8,447 bases of DNA, from the NCBI GenBank assembly GCA_002746425.1, contig NVXB01000072.1, forward strand, positions 5,712-14,158. The letters are read 5' to 3'. The stretch is from Hyphomicrobiales bacterium (lineage in GTDB: Bacteria > Pseudomonadota > Alphaproteobacteria > Rhizobiales > GCA-2746425). The notes below the pieces were generated by a model. That model saw nothing but the letters and a program-made list of their open reading frames with translations. It was not told the origin of the DNA and did no database searches. This document shows, in pieces, positions 1-6,413 of this stretch. A program made the translations under genes and the position numbers. Within the stretch, counting starts at the first letter, position 1; each line of letters starts with the position of its first letter.

Positions 1-1164
1 CAGGCCGCAGATGGCTTTGCCATGAATTTGGCTTTTGCCGGTAAGGGCAATGCCTCTCTACCCGGCGCACTGGAAGAAATGGTGCTGGGCGGCGCATGTT
101 CACTGAAACTGCACGAGGATTGGGGCACCACACCGGGCGCGATTGATTGCTGCCTGACAGTGGCCGATGAGTATGATGTGCAGGTGATGATCCACACCGA
201 TACGCTGAACGAATCTGGTTTTGTGGAAAACACAGTTGATGCCTTTAAGGGCCGCACCATTCACGCTTTTCATACCGAGGGCGCGGGCGGCGGCCATGCG
301 CCGGATATCATCAAAATTTGTGGCCAGAACAACGTTATTCCCTCCTCCACCAATCCCACGCGGCCTTTTACGGTTAATACCATTGCCGAGCATTTGGATA
401 TGCTGATGGTCTGCCATCATCTGGATGCCAATATTCCAGAAGATGTCGCCTTTGCTGAAAGCCGTATTCGCAAGGAAACCATCGCGGCGGAAGATATTCT
501 GCATGATATGGGCGCGTTTTCGATCATCGCATCTGATAGTCAGGCTATGGGCCGGGTTGGCGAGGTGATTATCCGCACATGGCAAACCGCCGATAAAATG
601 AAGCGCCAGCGCGGCGCTTTGCCAGAGGAAACCGGGGATAATGATAACAGGCGTGTGCGGCGCTACATTGCCAAATACACCATTAACCCAGCCATCGCGC
701 ATGGCATGTCGTCAGAAATTGGCTCGCTGGAAGTTGGCAAACGCGCTGATATCGTGATGTGGGACCCGGCCTTTTTTGGCGTTAAACCGGATATGATTTT
801 GGTCGGTGGCACCATTGCTGCTGCGATCATGGGCGATCCCAATGCCTCTATTCCAACACCGCAGCCACAGCATTACCGGCCTATGTTTGGCGCATTTGGC
901 AAGTCGTTGACCAATTCTTCGGTGACATTTGTGTCCAGGGCGGCGGTGGAAGACGGGCTTGCCGATAGGCTTGGCGTTGATAAGCAGCTTGTCGCGGTGG
1001 CGAACACGCGCGGCGGCATTTCCAAAAAATCTATGATCCACAATGATGCCACACCGGATATCGAAGTTGATCCAGAAACCTACGAAGTACGCGCCAATGG
1101 CGAGTTGCTAACGTGTGAGCCCGCCGAAGTGTTGCCGATGGCACAGCGGTACTTCTTGTTTTAA
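1..1164 (+). CDS. ureC: Urease subunit alpha (UreC), C-terminal 387 residues, 5' end outside the window
   Basis: This is the catalytic subunit of the cytoplasmic nickel urease, which hydrolyses urea to ammonia and carbamate. The frame is open from base 1, so roughly the first 180 residues of a family-typical 567-570 residue protein are missing. Numbered from the first complete codon in the window, all nickel and active-site residues after the N-terminal part are present: the lysine that becomes carbamylated (K36, in SLKLHEDWG) with H38, then H65 (HTDTLNESGF), H91 (FHTEGAGGGH), the flap C138-H139 (MVCHHLD) and D179 (SDSQAMGR). Their mutual spacing equals that of the Klebsiella aerogenes enzyme (K217, H219, H246, H272, C319/H320, D360). 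The C-terminus ends in the family hallmark PMAQRYFLF, so the 3' end is intact. The residue two before the carbamylated lysine is Ser, where I recall Gly as commoner. ureE/F/G do not follow within the window; ureA, ureB and possibly ureD are expected to the left. Confidence 0.98.
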   Translation, partial: QAADGFAMNLAFAGKGNASLPGALEEMVLGGACSLKLHEDWGTTPGAIDCCLTVADEYDVQVMIHTDTLNESGFVENTVDAFKGRTIHAFHTEGAGGGHAPDIIKICGQNNVIPSSTNPTRPFTVNTIAEHLDMLMVCHHLDANIPEDVAFAESRIRKETIAAEDILHDMGAFSIIASDSQAMGRVGEVIIRTWQTADKMKRQRGALPEETGDNDNRRVRRYIAKYTINPAIAHGMSSEIGSLEVGKRADIVMWDPAFFGVKPDMILVGGTIAAAIMGDPNASIPTPQPQHYRPMFGAFGKSLTNSSVTFVSRAAVEDGLADRLGVDKQLVAVANTRGGISKKSMIHNDATPDIEVDPETYEVRANGELLTCEPAEVLPMAQRYFLF

Positions 1165-1233
1165 GTGAAACATTTGCTTGTCGGACCATACTGACCTCGC
1201 CGTACCTCAACTATCTTAAACAGTACCTTCACG

Positions 1234-1258
1234 CGTCATCCCAAGACTTGGCATGACG
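1234..1258. repeat. 25-bp palindromic intergenic element
   Basis: Read directly: CGTCAT, C, CCAAG, A, CTTGG, C, ATGACG. The two outer 6-bp arms and the two inner 5-bp arms are perfectly complementary, separated by one C/C mismatch on each side and a single central base. There is no T-run, so it does not read as a terminator. Its CGTCATCC start and GACTTG core recur at 1361, and CTTGGCATGAC recurs at 2061-2071. It resembles the GTCATCC...-type REP-like intergenic repeats common in alphaproteobacterial genomes; that family assignment is from memory. Confidence 0.55.
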
Positions 1259-1360
1259 AGGTGGAGAGGTGAGCGCTTTGCTGGTGGTGAATGGTTAGCT
1301 CGCTGGAAAACTACATCGGCACTGATGGTTTGCCGCTGCCCTGAGCCTTCACCCAACAAC

Positions 1361-1392
1361 CGTCATCCTCGGACTTGATAAGCCTGTCCTCA
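1361..1392. repeat. Degenerate second copy of the CGTCATCC...GACTTG intergenic element
   Basis: It begins CGTCATCCTCGGACTTG, matching the element at 1234 at 14 of the first 17 positions. The right arm has decayed and no longer pairs with the left. Position and similarity suggest a worn member of the same intergenic repeat family, not a functional site. Confidence 0.4.
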
Positions 1393-1454
1393 ACTAGATT
1401 GGGGAGGGACACATTGGCGTTGGGTTTTTAGGCTAGTGCTATCCACGCCAAACT

Positions 1455-1664
1455 CTACTTCGAAAGCAACTCTGACGGTGTCGTGATTAAGCGCTCAGCC
1501 AGTTTGACGATGACGTCAAGCGAGGGGTTGCGGACACCACGTTCGATGCCGGAGATGTAAGTGCGGTCAATGCCGATCTCTAGCCCCAGAAGTTCTTGCG
1601 ACAGGCCTATCGCCTTACGGGCCTCGCGTATATTGGTTCCAAAAATCTGTTTGTAATCTGGCAT
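1455..1664 (-). CDS. Small XRE-family HTH regulator resembling restriction-modification controller (C) proteins
   Basis: A 69-residue protein that is almost entirely one helix-turn-helix domain of the Cro/C1 type (about residues 7-66). Helix 2 is near 22-31 (SQELLGLEIG). The recognition helix and following turn carry IDRTYISGIERGVRNPSL (residues 32-49), very close to the DRTYISGIER signature of controller proteins such as C.Esp1396I and C.AhdI, which act as dimers and autoregulate their own genes. Length is slightly short of the usual 75-80 residues. The only in-frame start is ATG at 1664 with no Shine-Dalgarno before it. A likely promoter places the transcript start only about 10 nt upstream, which fits the leaderless or near-leaderless mRNAs reported for C genes. 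A canonical-looking C-box operator sits at 1682-1716 directly upstream, so negative and/or positive autoregulation is inferred. No endonuclease or methyltransferase gene lies nearby. A general orphan XRE regulator is the alternative. Confidence 0.88.
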   Translation of the reverse strand: MPDYKQIFGTNIREARKAIGLSQELLGLEIGIDRTYISGIERGVRNPSLDVIVKLAERLITTPSELLSK

Positions 1665-1680
1665 ATGCGCATCAGCACAA

Positions 1681-1708
1681 AATGTAGACTCATCGTCTAC
1701 GGACTCAA
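1681..1708 (-). promoter_or_regulatory. Likely promoter of the controller-like regulator
   Basis: Read on the minus strand: TTGAGT (1708-1703), 16-bp spacer, TACATT (1686-1681), with transcription expected to begin near 1674, about 10 nt before the ATG. Both hexamers lie within or against the C-box operator, so a bound dimer pair would cover the promoter. The hexamers are imperfect matches; the placement is inferred. Confidence 0.45.
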
Positions 1709-1716
1709 ATACACAT
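1682..1716. promoter_or_regulatory. C-box-type double operator (35 bp) for the controller-like protein
   Basis: On the plus strand the site runs ATGT (1682-1685), A, GACT (1687-1690), CAT, CGTC (1694-1697), TACG (1698-1701), GACT (1702-1705), CAA, ATAC (1709-1712), then ACAT (1713-1716, its first base also starting the outer flank). This matches the controller-protein consensus of two GACT-N3-AGTC half-operators separated by 4 bp. On the minus strand the central run is AGTCCGTAGAC and the outer flanks are ATGT and ACAT. From memory, the Esp1396I operator has the same 35-bp length, central AGTCCGT, and outer ATGTG/ACAT blocks. The left operator is also part of a perfect 6-5-6 inverted repeat (GTAGAC 1684-1689, GTCTAC 1695-1700). 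It lies 18 bp upstream of the regulator's ATG. Confidence 0.7.
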
Positions 1717-1721
1717 TTTTG

Positions 1722-1749
1722 TTGCTTACAACTAAATGTAGATTATAAT
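1722..1749 (+). promoter_or_regulatory. Likely promoter of the 70-residue gene
   Basis: A perfect -10 TATAAT occurs at 1744-1749, preceded after 16 bp by TTGCTT (1722-1727) as a weak -35. Transcription would begin near 1756, giving a leader of about 53 nt before the ATG at 1809. The -10 sits inside a perfect 10-bp palindrome, GATTATAATC (1741-1750). The C-box ends just 5 bp before the -35, so the bound regulator could influence this promoter too. Confidence 0.5.
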
Positions 1750-1808
1750 CATCATTTATAACCTACTAAATGTGCTTCGTGGCAGGAAATGAGAGAGAGT
1801 GAGAATCC

Positions 1809-2021
1809 ATGCTCAGCCCAACACTGCAACAGCGCTTGAACCAGATACGCGCGGAGCGTGGCCGGGCCGGGCCGATCACGGAGGAGGACATTGTCGCGGT
1901 GGGTAGGGAGGTTGCGCGCGATTACTACACTTTCAATTACTCGCCCCGCGAAGCGCTGCGGGCGCTGGAACAACAATGGCTGGAAGTACGCTCTGTACGC
2001 AGGTCAGAGGCGAATAAATAA
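1809..2021 (+). CDS. Small protein of unknown function (70 residues), divergent from the controller-like regulator
   Basis: I do not recognise this protein. It is hydrophilic and rich in Arg and Glu, with no signal peptide, membrane segment or cysteines. Residues 1-20 (LQQRLNQIRAERGR) and about 45-68 (REALRALEQQWLEVRSVRR) look helical and amphipathic, linked by a more open middle (PITEEDIVAVGREVARDYY). The ATG at 1809 follows a purine-rich GAGAGAGTGAGAA stretch (about 1793-1805), a usable ribosome site, and a clear TATAAT lies at 1744. These signals and the tight pairing with the regulator support a real gene. It could be the regulator's target, a partner protein, or an unrelated gene. It does not look like a restriction enzyme or methyltransferase fragment, since no such motif is visible. 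Confidence 0.6.
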   Translation: MLSPTLQQRLNQIRAERGRAGPITEEDIVAVGREVARDYYTFNYSPREALRALEQQWLEVRSVRRSEANK

Positions 2022-2058
2022 CGTGTCCCGCCTTTTGATCACAGGATACTAAGATCAG

Positions 2059-2071
2059 GTCTTGGCATGAC
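2059..2071. repeat. Half-copy of the GTC(A/T)TTGG-type intergenic element
   Basis: GTCTTGGCATGAC shares the 11-base run CTTGGCATGAC with the right arm of the palindrome at 1234-1258. It lies in the short gap between the 70-residue gene and the 3' end of the sensor kinase. It is probably a truncated relic of the same repeat. Confidence 0.3.
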
Positions 2072-2119
2072 AGCGGGCAGAGGCTGAATTATCATAGATA
2101 GCCAGGCCGCAAAACCAGC

Positions 2120-5100
2120 CTATTCCGCTGCGCTTGGGTTGTTCTCAACAATTCGATCCTTGCGCACCATCTGTTGCAGCAGGCTGCGCAGTGCGGCGGG
2201 TTTCAGTGGTTTGTTCAAAACTGCCATGTTGTTCTCATTCGCTTCATCGCGCACGGCAGCAGAACGGTCGGCTGTTATCAAAACGCCGGGCAAATCTCTA
2301 TCAAAACGCCAGCGAAGTTGCGTTAAAACCTCAACACCTCGCATACCGCCGTGCAGGTGATAATCAATCAGCACGGCATCGGGCAACCGCCCGGAATTGC
2401 GGCGCTCTTCTTCAATGCATTCGGTGCCATCATGCTGGCCTTCGGCCGTAAGCACCCGGCAACCCCAGCCCTCAAGCAAAATGCGCATGCCGTTTAGAAT
2501 TTGCGGCTCATTATCGATGCAAAGGATCAAAAGATCGTTCAGATGAATGGAGGCAGGTTTGATGCGCTGTTTAACTTCCTCAGGCATTTGAATAGGTTGC
2601 GCAACCGGCAAGGAAACGGAGAACCTTGTGCCCTTTCCAGGCTGTGACCACAACTCAACCGGGTGTTCAAGCACTTTTGACAGGCGCTCGACAATCGACA
2701 GCCCCAGCCCCAACCCCGGTGCGGCCTGAATGCCGGAATCCAATCGCTGAAATTCATTAAAAATCTCGCGTTGTTTGGACACAGGAACACCAAGGCCGGT
2801 GTCGTAAACATGCAGCGTCATATGCTCGCCACCCCGACGGCAACCAACCAACACTTTGCCTGATGGAGTGTATTTGATGGCATTGGAAATAAGATTTTGC
2901 AGCAGACGGCGCAAAAGGCGGCGGTCGGAACGCACATATAATCCGCTTTTCACCACATGAAATGTCAGCTGCTTGCCTTCTGCCATGGGCTGGAATTCGG
3001 AGTGTAATTGCTCCAGCAGCTGATCAACGGAAACGATTGAAATCTCCGGCTTCATCGCGCCTGCATCAAGGCGAGAAATGTCGAGAATGGCGCTGAGAAT
3101 ATCCTCCACCGCAGACAAAGCATTGTCGACATGGGTTGCGCTCTCAAGGTGCTCTTTGGATTCCAGGCGTTCGGTAAGGGCGGTGGTATAAAGCCGTGCC
3201 GCGTTGAGGGGCTGCAAAATATCGTGGCCCGCAGCGGCCAAAAAGCGGGTCTTGCTCAAATTGGCTTCATCGGCGGTTCGGCTGGCTTTTTCCAGCTGTA
3301 CATTAAGCCCGGTTAGCTCTTCAGTACGTTTTCGTACCCGTTGTTCCAATTCCTGATTGCTTTCTTCCAGCGCTTTCTTGCTGGCCGCGCGCTCGCTGAC
3401 ATCGGTGTAGGTTACCACGATACCGCCGTCTGGCATGCGGTTGGTGCGCACTTCCAGCACCATTTCCTTGGTCACCAAAGTCTCTTCAAACGTGTTGGTG
3501 TCATCAAGTAAATTGTCGATGCGTGCGTCCACCATGGCGGCGACATTGCCCTCGCCATAATGGCCATGCTCAACGCCGTAACGCACCACATCGCCCAGCG
3601 ATACGCCGATCTGGCCAAACTCGGTGGGCAAATCAAGGATAGAGCGAAAATGCTGGTTCCAGCAGATCAGGCGCAGATCGCGGTCATACACAGCGATGCC
3701 TTGCTGCACGTGGTCGATGGCGCTTTGCAGCAAATCGCGGTTGTATTGAATGGCCTGCGAGGCATCATCCAGCAACCGGTCCGGCACCTTGCCGCCAGCT
3801 TGCCCGCTTTGCATCAACAACGAAAACACCAGACGCGAGGAAGCGGCACCAATGGCCGATGCCAATATTTGCTCCGAATGGGTGATCAGCGCGGAATCGG
3901 CCAAAATAGCTGGTGTCAGATTGGTGTCATGCTCATTGGCATAGGTATCGAAGGCACGTTGGGCCCGCTCCTCACCAAGATAGCGCGAGATGGTTTCCTG
4001 CAACTCACCAACCGATATCGGGCGCATGATACGGCGCGGTGTCAGCAAAGAGCCCGCATGGGGCATGCCGCTTTTAACAAAATGGTCAGCTTGTAAACGC
4101 TCCAAAGGCAGAGGATCGCGTCGATAGGTAACGGCTATGTATGCGATGACATTGAAGGCGAGAGACCACAAAACACCATTGGTCAGCGGCGGGAAATCTG
4201 ATCCGAACAAATGCTGGGGCCGCAGCCATGAAATGCCCAAGGGACCGTTTGTGATAAGTCCCTCAATCGCCTCCACGCCGTGGCCAAGGCTGGGCAGCAG
4301 CAGCGTATAGACCCACACGCCAATACCGGCAACCATGCCCGCAACAGCGCCCGGCGCGGTGGCACGGCGCCAGAAAATGCCTCCTAAAAAGGCAGGGGCT
4401 AATTGCGCTATAGCGGCAAATGACAAAAGCCCGATAGAGGCGAGGGCGGCGCTATCGCCCGCCACCACATAATACAGATAACCAAGCGCCAGCACCATGA
4501 AGATGGCGATACGACGCACCACAAGCACGGTGCGCGACATGTTGCGATTGGCGAAGCGCCCATTGGTGCCATGCAATAAAAGCGGCAAGACGATCTGATT
4601 GGAAATCATGATAGATAGCGCAACAGCGGCCACAATTACCATGGCCGTTGCCGCTGAAAGGCCACCGATAAAGGCGACCACCGCAAAGTCGAACGCGCCA
4701 GCAGAAAGCGGCAGGGCCAGCACGAACAAATCGCCAGTTACGTCTTCGCCCAGCACCGTGCGCCCAGCAATGGCGATGGGCACCACAAACAGGTTGATGG
4801 CAATCAGATAAAGCGGAAACAGCCATGTTGCTCGGCGTAATTCCTTGGCATCGTTGTTTTCCACCACTGCAACGTGGAACTGGCGCGGCAGCAGCAAGGC
4901 CGCAAAAGCGCTGAGCACGGTAAAGATGGCGATTTGCTCCCAATGTACCGGGGAGGTGTAAAGGTCTAGAATACCGCCTTTTTCAGCGGCGGCGGTGAGC
5001 ATTGCGGCGGGACTGTCAAACAACACGTAAAGCACGAAAATGCCGAGGCTGACAAAGGCAACCAGCTTGACCACGCTTTCCATGGCAATGGCCAGCATCA

Positions 5101-5731
5101 AGCCTTCTTGGTGCTCGGTTGCATCGCTGTGCCTGGTGCCAAACAACATGGCGAAGACGGCAAGCGATATGGCAACGATCAGCGATAAATCGCCCACAAC
5201 AGGAATTGAGCCATCAGAGGCTGCTGCAATATCTGTCTGAAAGACGATCGTGCTGAGTGAAGCGGATACCGCTTTCAGCTGCAGGGCGATATAGGGCACA
5301 ACGCCGACCACTGCGATTAGCGTTGCGATCACGGCAACAGCCTGACTTTTGCCGTAGCGGGCGGATATAAAATCAGCGACAGATGTGATGCGCTGGGCTT
5401 TGGACACCGTCACGACATGGCGCACCAGCGGAAAGCCAACGGTGAATAACAAGATGGGGCCGGTATAAATACCGATGAAATCCCAGCCGCTTGTCGCGGC
5501 CAATCCAACAGAGCCAAAAAACGTCCAGCTGGTGCAATAGACCGCGAGTGACAGCGCATAAAGTGTTGGGCGGCTGGCCAGACCAATTCCGGTGGAGGCG
5601 CTACCCGCAGCTGTTCCTGCGCCGCTGGCATTGCTGCGCAATCGGGCAATTCTGTCGCCATAGGTGGCAACCAGAAACAGAAAAATGATATAGCTGAAGG
5701 CTGCCGCAACTACGACCCAACCTGCTACCAT
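2120..5731 (-). CDS. Sodium/solute-symporter-fused hybrid sensor histidine kinase with PAS and receiver domains (CbrA/NahK type)
   Basis: A 1203-residue inner-membrane sensor. Residues 1 to about 540 form a sodium:solute symporter (SLC5/PutP-like) module with roughly 13 hydrophobic helices; typical family stretches are around 62-100 (YCTSWTFFGSVG, IYTGPILLF) and 115-127 (ITSVADFISARYG). About 541-655 is a soluble linker, in the place of the STAC region of CbrA-like proteins. A PAS domain follows at about 664-785, then a coiled coil (about 785-825). The HisKA phosphoacceptor is H836 in FLAAAGHDILQPLNAARL. The ATPase domain has its N-box at N946/N950, G1 at D977-G981 (DTGLG) and G2 at 1006-1012 (GLGLGLS). 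The C-terminal receiver (about 1067-1185) keeps acidic D1073, phosphoacceptor D1123 (LIDYHL), T1153 and K1174. All catalytic residues are intact. It presumably couples solute transport or binding to phosphorelay; the ligand is unknown. GGGAGAG (5746-5740) eight bases before ATG 5731 supports the start. No DNA-binding response regulator is adjacent. Confidence 0.93.
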   Translation of the reverse strand: MVAGWVVVAAAFSYIIFLFLVATYGDRIARLRSNASGAGTAAGSASTGIGLASRPTLYALSLAVYCTSWTFFGSVGLAATSGWDFIGIYTGPILLFTVGFPLVRHVVTVSKAQRITSVADFISARYGKSQAVAVIATLIAVVGVVPYIALQLKAVSASLSTIVFQTDIAAASDGSIPVVGDLSLIVAISLAVFAMLFGTRHSDATEHQEGLMLAIAMESVVKLVAFVSLGIFVLYVLFDSPAAMLTAAAEKGGILDLYTSPVHWEQIAIFTVLSAFAALLLPRQFHVAVVENNDAKELRRATWLFPLYLIAINLFVVPIAIAGRTVLGEDVTGDLFVLALPLSAGAFDFAVVAFIGGLSAATAMVIVAAVALSIMISNQIVLPLLLHGTNGRFANRNMSRTVLVVRRIAIFMVLALGYLYYVVAGDSAALASIGLLSFAAIAQLAPAFLGGIFWRRATAPGAVAGMVAGIGVWVYTLLLPSLGHGVEAIEGLITNGPLGISWLRPQHLFGSDFPPLTNGVLWSLAFNVIAYIAVTYRRDPLPLERLQADHFVKSGMPHAGSLLTPRRIMRPISVGELQETISRYLGEERAQRAFDTYANEHDTNLTPAILADSALITHSEQILASAIGAASSRLVFSLLMQSGQAGGKVPDRLLDDASQAIQYNRDLLQSAIDHVQQGIAVYDRDLRLICWNQHFRSILDLPTEFGQIGVSLGDVVRYGVEHGHYGEGNVAAMVDARIDNLLDDTNTFEETLVTKEMVLEVRTNRMPDGGIVVTYTDVSERAASKKALEESNQELEQRVRKRTEELTGLNVQLEKASRTADEANLSKTRFLAAAGHDILQPLNAARLYTTALTERLESKEHLESATHVDNALSAVEDILSAILDISRLDAGAMKPEISIVSVDQLLEQLHSEFQPMAEGKQLTFHVVKSGLYVRSDRRLLRRLLQNLISNAIKYTPSGKVLVGCRRGGEHMTLHVYDTGLGVPVSKQREIFNEFQRLDSGIQAAPGLGLGLSIVERLSKVLEHPVELWSQPGKGTRFSVSLPVAQPIQMPEEVKQRIKPASIHLNDLLILCIDNEPQILNGMRILLEGWGCRVLTAEGQHDGTECIEEERRNSGRLPDAVLIDYHLHGGMRGVEVLTQLRWRFDRDLPGVLITADRSAAVRDEANENNMAVLNKPLKPAALRSLLQQMVRKDRIVENNPSAAE

Positions 5732-5770
5732 TTAAACCGCTCTCCCGATGCCATTTCTTATTATGGCACC

Positions 5771-5798
5771 ATTATAGCGCGCAATGCATCAACAGAAA
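5771..5798 (-). promoter_or_regulatory. Possible promoter of the symporter-kinase gene
   Basis: A perfect minus-strand TATAAT lies at 5776-5771, about 40 bp upstream of the ATG at 5731. The -35 is weak (TTTCTG at 5798-5793 with 16-bp spacing, or TTTTCT with 17). A weak -35 can mean an activated promoter, but nothing more specific is seen. Confidence 0.4.
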
Positions 5799-5832
5799 AG
5801 CTATACAATCTTAAGGATAAATCTTGCCTTTG

Positions 5833-5861
5833 TTGACAATCTCGGGTCACTTACATCTCAA
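5833..5861 (+). promoter_or_regulatory. Possible mscL promoter (-35 match only)
   Basis: A perfect TTGACA occurs at 5833-5838, upstream of mscL. At 17-bp spacing the -10 would be TCTCAA (5856-5861), a poor match, so only the -35 half is convincing. The 161-bp gap 5732-5892 between the two divergent genes must hold both promoters. Confidence 0.25.
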
Positions 5862-5892
5862 TTTTATGACGTGATAACAAATTGGGGCGAAC

Positions 5893-6309
5893 ATGCTTAA
5901 GGAATTTAAAGAATTTGCCATGAAGGGCAATGTCATTGATTTGGCCATTGGTGTTGTTATTGGCGCGACCTTTGGTGCCATTGTCAAATCATTGGTTGGC
6001 GATGTTTTGATGCCAATTATTGGCGCGATATTCGGTGGCCTCGACTTTTCAAATTACTTTGTTGGATTGTCCGCCAACGTTGATGCATCAACACTTGATG
6101 CCGCCAAAGAACAGGGCGCGGTTCTTGCCTATGGTAGTTTCCTGACAGCGGCCGTAAACTTTATCATCATTGCTTTTGTGTTGTTCATGGTGGTCAAGGG
6201 CATCAACAAGATGAAGCGTAAGGAAGAAGAAAAACCAGCGGCACCTGCCAAGCCTCCTCGTGATGAGCAATTGCTCGAAGAAATCCGAGATTTGTTGGCT
6301 AAAAAGTAA
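5893..6309 (+). CDS. mscL: Large-conductance mechanosensitive channel MscL
   Basis: A complete 138-residue MscL, close to the usual 136-140. It is an inner-membrane homopentamer that opens under membrane tension to release solutes during hypo-osmotic shock. The N-terminal amphipathic helix and TM1 start are hallmark sequence (EFKEFAMKGNVIDLAIGVVIG). TM1 covers about residues 14-40 and includes the gate positions L17, G20 and V21, equivalent to L19, G22 and V23 of the E. coli channel. The periplasmic loop is about 48-72 and TM2 about 76-102 (FLTAAVNFIIIAFVLFMVV). A basic cluster (KMKRK) follows, then a proline/alanine linker, and the C-terminal bundle helix (EQLLEEIRDLLAKK). ATG 5893 follows a G-rich GGGGCGA at 5884-5890. 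The gene ends 15 bp before a strong terminator, so it is probably monocistronic. Confidence 0.98.
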   Translation: MLKEFKEFAMKGNVIDLAIGVVIGATFGAIVKSLVGDVLMPIIGAIFGGLDFSNYFVGLSANVDASTLDAAKEQGAVLAYGSFLTAAVNFIIIAFVLFMVVKGINKMKRKEEEKPAAPAKPPRDEQLLEEIRDLLAKK

Positions 6310-6324
6310 AATCATTTGAATATG

Positions 6325-6356
6325 AAAACCGGCTCGTTATTGCGGGCCGGTTTTTT
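6325..6356 (+). terminator. Rho-independent terminator of mscL
   Basis: A 12-bp stem (AAAACCGGCTCG, 6325-6336; CGGGCCGGTTTT, 6343-6354, one G-U pair) closes a 6-nt loop and runs into six Ts (6351-6356). It separates mscL from the aminotransferase transcription unit. The A-run on the 5' side gives some potential in the reverse direction too, but no minus-strand gene ends here. Confidence 0.9.
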
Positions 6357-6401
6357 GTTGCCTGTTTACATGACAAATTCTAGGGTCGCTTGAGTTTTAA
6401 C

Positions 6402-6407
6402 AGGAGA
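6402..6407 (+). promoter_or_regulatory. Shine-Dalgarno that sets the aminotransferase start
   Basis: AGGAGA at 6402-6407 stands six bases before ATG 6414. An ATG at 6408 abuts it and a TTG at 6390 precedes it, so both of these in-frame alternatives would be mis-spaced. This makes 6414 the most likely initiation codon. Confidence 0.75.
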
Positions 6408-6413
6408 ATGAAA

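Larger units (their letters stand above)
1165..1454. other. Non-coding stretch after ureC with repeat remnants
   Basis: These 290 bp between the ureC stop and the 3' end of the minus-strand regulator have no convincing coding frame. They hold a 25-bp palindrome (1234-1258) and a related degenerate element (1361-1392), described separately. A loose inverted repeat (TTGGCGT at 1414-1420, ACGCCAA at 1445-1451) has a loop of 24 nt and no T-tract in either direction, so it does not look like a terminator. No clear rho-independent terminator for ureC was found here. Confidence 0.6.

Noticed and set aside
100..702. 200-residue open frame on the minus strand opposite ureC
   Set aside because: It lies wholly antisense to the highly conserved UreC frame, has no recognisable domain and has no ribosome site; it is a shadow frame.
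1291..1344. 17-codon open frame (MVSSLENYIG...) after ureC
   Set aside because: No ribosome site or promoter, very short, and no recognisable similarity.
1414..1451. Inverted repeat TTGGCGT/ACGCCAA as a terminator of the minus-strand regulator
   Set aside because: The loop is 24 nt and no T-tract follows in either direction.
3560..4096. 178-residue plus-strand frame opposite the PAS/linker region
   Set aside because: Antisense to a well-supported gene, with no motif and no initiation signals.
4452..4943. 163-residue minus-strand frame overlapping the symporter domain
   Set aside because: It is an out-of-frame reading of the kinase gene, rich in Cys, Trp and Arg as typical of shadow frames; the 1203-residue frame has all the family motifs.
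6358..6393. Promoter for the aminotransferase (TTGCCT-N17-TAGGGT, or TTTACA with a -10 near 6388)
   Set aside because: Neither pair has a credible -10; some promoter must exist after the mscL terminator but I cannot place it.
6390..6413. Upstream TTG (6390) and ATG (6408) starts for the aminotransferase
   Set aside because: The TTG lies before the Shine-Dalgarno and the 6408 ATG directly abuts it; only ATG 6414 has proper spacing.
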